Below, piece after piece: positions 46,205 to 48,035 of a DNA stretch of 48,035 nt. Source of the stretch: Perkinsus marinus ATCC 50983 (Eukaryota > Perkinsozoa > Perkinsida > Perkinsidae); the NCBI RefSeq assembly GCF_000006405.1, contig NW_003216737.1:163735-211769 (forward strand), written 5' to 3'. Each line of letters opens with the position of its first letter. Position 1 is the stretch's first letter. The translations under genes were made by a program, and so were the position numbers. Below the pieces are notes generated by a model. It ran no database searches and had not been told where the DNA came from. It saw only the letters and a program-made list of their open reading frames with translations.

Positions 46205-47290
46205 CCGCTACTACTAACCTGAAAATTTGTATAGAAATTCGTCAAACATGACTTTATTGTTTAAATATGCCACGGACTCAATTTTCGAGGAGAAAATTTT
46301 CGCACTCTTTGGGACCGCCATGCATGCTCTATATGAAATGACCCTCCGTAGTTCACCTACCTAGCAAGTGCACATATGTGAGGCGATATCAGGTGACCGG
46401 CTGGGAGAGTTTTTAGCTCTGTCGTCCAAGTTTTCGTAGTAATACCGTGACGGTAATGATTCATATGAAACTATTTTCATGGAAGCAGACCGAAACCTGA
46501 TAATCTGAATAACTTGTGTTTGGCGCTAATGGCGGGGAGTTTTGGTCTGAAATTCGTTTCAGTTGTACGTAGAAACCCTGAAAGTTTGGTACAAATGGTG
46601 AATATAATATATTGAATCCCAAATGGTCATGTTAAATATGACACATTCGTGAGTCACGAGTCATGACCGATTACGTCTGATTCAGACGGTCTGAACCAGC
46701 CAGTCTCGTCTGGTGATCCTCACGACGTCAGTTGACGCTTATGACAAGCAGGACTGTTTGTTTCGATACTTCAATAGCTCACCTCGTGCTATCAACGTGG
46801 CGAAAATCGTCGATTCATGGCAACGCTCTGATTGCCTTCTGGCTGCACCACGTTTTCCGTTTTGGTCTGGGTTGAAAGCTCAGTTGTCACCACTGTTACA
46901 TGATATCCGCAGAATTAGTAACACAACTCGGGGTGGAGCTCGTCTCAAAAAGGAAATTTATTGGTTGTTATGCGATAGTTGAAAATTGATAGTGCCAGGT
47001 TATTGGTAGCGAAGAGTTTCCATGGCTGGCAGGGAAAGATGTTTCACATGAACGCTACTCGAACATGTGACCGAAATGAAAAATGAAAGAAATGAACCAA
47101 TATCGTCCGATGCTCACTCGGGAAGCGCTCCTCGAAAAGAGCTCTTGAGAGCCGCTCAATGAAAGGCATGCTACCAGGTGAGGTCAATATAGATCAGTCT
47201 TCGTGAAACTATTTCTTGAGAACCACTCCATAGGATAAATACCCATTTTAGGAGCCAACGATGGGACGCTCAACGATAAATCAGCTACCG
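46205..47290. other. Stretch with one possible small ORF
   Basis: A plus-strand frame at 46713-46982 (YDKQDCLFRYFNSSPRAINV, VDSWQRSDCLLAAPRFPFW, RLKKEIYWLLCDS) looks protein-like but short; it may be a terminal exon or fragment. Nothing else recognised. Confidence 0.3.
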
Positions 47291-48035
47291 CTAGGATGAT
47301 TTGTTAAAGAGGTGAAGTCGTCCCTGGTGATCGAAACCTGTACCATCCCTCTCACCACGGATTTTGACATCAGCATACGCATAAAAGCGTTTCCAGTTCA
47401 CTCCGTCTAGGGTGTACATGCCAAAATAGAATATCACTTCCGCGAAAAGGCCCCTCTCACGTCTTTCTGCATGGTGGGCCATCTTTACGAAGCCAGGGTG
47501 TTTTGGTCCTGGGATGTAGGCACGGGCTTTACCAATTCTTTCCGTGTATGCTTTCACCGACCCCCAATTCGGTACATACGCCTCGATAGCTAATATCGTA
47601 CCGAAGGTAAGTTCCTTGATATTTGTTCTGGGCGGAGGTATATATCCGCCGGATGCGCTGAAGTACGGGATGGTGAAGTTTATGGTGAGCTTCATTCCAC
47701 TTGGGAGATCAACACGGAACGAGAACGTCCCGTTTGCCTCGGGAATATCAAGATTCAACTGTCCCGGAACAGATGAGTCTATCTGGAAGACCACAACCAG
47801 TTGATTGCCATCTAATGACTTCATAATTGAGCCCATACGAAGCTGAGTGGAACTCTGCCGGGCATACAAACAGGCGCTCATGTCGGCAGTATGCTGCAAG
47901 CAGTCAGGTGGGTCCTCGAATACAATAGCCGGAGGGGAATGAACCTCAGGCACCGGACCTGGCTTGGGACGAGTATCACTTCCGTCGGCGTAGATCGAGA
48001 TGGCGTGTGATGATGAGGATGAGCAGTCGCATAGT
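47291..48035 (-). CDS. Protein of unknown function, partial (runs off right edge)
   Basis: The minus-strand frame is open from the window edge (48035) to TGA at 47291, at least 247 aa. It contains HAISIYADGSD, VFEDPPDCLQHTADMSACLY, SLDGNQLVVVFQIDSSVPGQ, ANGTFSFRVDLPSGMKLTIN, TFGTILAIEAYVPNWG and FAEVIFYFGMYTLDG. The alternating strands suggest a beta-sandwich. There are N-glycosylation sequons (NGT, NFT) and paired Cys, so a secreted or surface domain is likely. The N-terminus is outside the window. Codon use resembles the intronless secreted protein at 4188-5225. Confidence 0.6.
   Translation of the reverse strand, partial: LCDCSSSSSHAISIYADGSDTRPKPGPVPEVHSPPAIVFEDPPDCLQHTADMSACLYARQSSTQLRMGSIMKSLDGNQLVVVFQIDSSVPGQLNLDIPEANGTFSFRVDLPSGMKLTINFTIPYFSASGGYIPPPRTNIKELTFGTILAIEAYVPNWGSVKAYTERIGKARAYIPGPKHPGFVKMAHHAERRERGLFAEVIFYFGMYTLDGVNWKRFYAYADVKIRGERDGTGFDHQGRLHLFNKSS

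Overview
This window is nuclear DNA of a eukaryote and reads best as an alveolate close to Perkinsus (Perkinsozoa, the sister lineage of dinoflagellates). The translation factor gene is EFL (elongation factor-like) rather than canonical EF-1A, as reported for Perkinsus and dinoflagellates. Most other genes are split by canonical GT-AG introns of about 40-95 nt. The tRNA genes are dispersed and the DNA is full of trinucleotide microsatellites (TAG/CTA, ATC/ATG). The genus is an inference; the EFL call, the exon models and the tRNAs are read from the sequence. Every multi-exon model listed with exon coordinates was checked by hand: the phases match across each junction and the total is a multiple of three.

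Left part (1-12.3 kb): a five-exon minus-strand gene, two identical tRNA-His genes, an intronless secreted protein, a small two-exon secreted candidate, intronless EFL, a decayed beta-tubulin fragment, and a divergent intronless alpha-tubulin. Middle (12.3-25 kb): an RRM protein, tRNA-Arg(CCT), dolichyldiphosphatase, a lifeguard/TMBIM membrane protein, a LAMTOR3-like Ragulator subunit, a 14-exon family-2 glycosyltransferase and tRNA-Arg(ACG). 25-33 kb: a two-span membrane protein, a PDZ protein, a cilium-type coiled-coil protein and BRX1. 33-43 kb: a 14-exon DEAH/DEIH RNA helicase head-to-head with a WW-domain protein carrying a coded His/Pro minisatellite, an intronless cold-shock domain plus SpoU methyltransferase fusion, and a class III aminotransferase fused to a LOR/SDH domain. 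Right end (43-48 kb): a PIF/Harbinger-type transposon with convergent ORFs, several palindromes, and a secreted-type ORF running off the edge.

The genes do not form one pathway. They are housekeeping genes for translation (EFL, BRX1, SpoU enzyme, tRNAs), cytoskeleton and cilium (tubulin, coiled-coil), N-glycosylation and surface glycans (DOLPP1, GT2), nutrient signalling (LAMTOR3) and amino-acid metabolism. The most unusual points are two domain fusions, (TAG)n tracts that begin exactly at 5' splice sites, tRNA T-arm/B-box-like sequences inside short introns, a coding minisatellite, and a tubulin relic.
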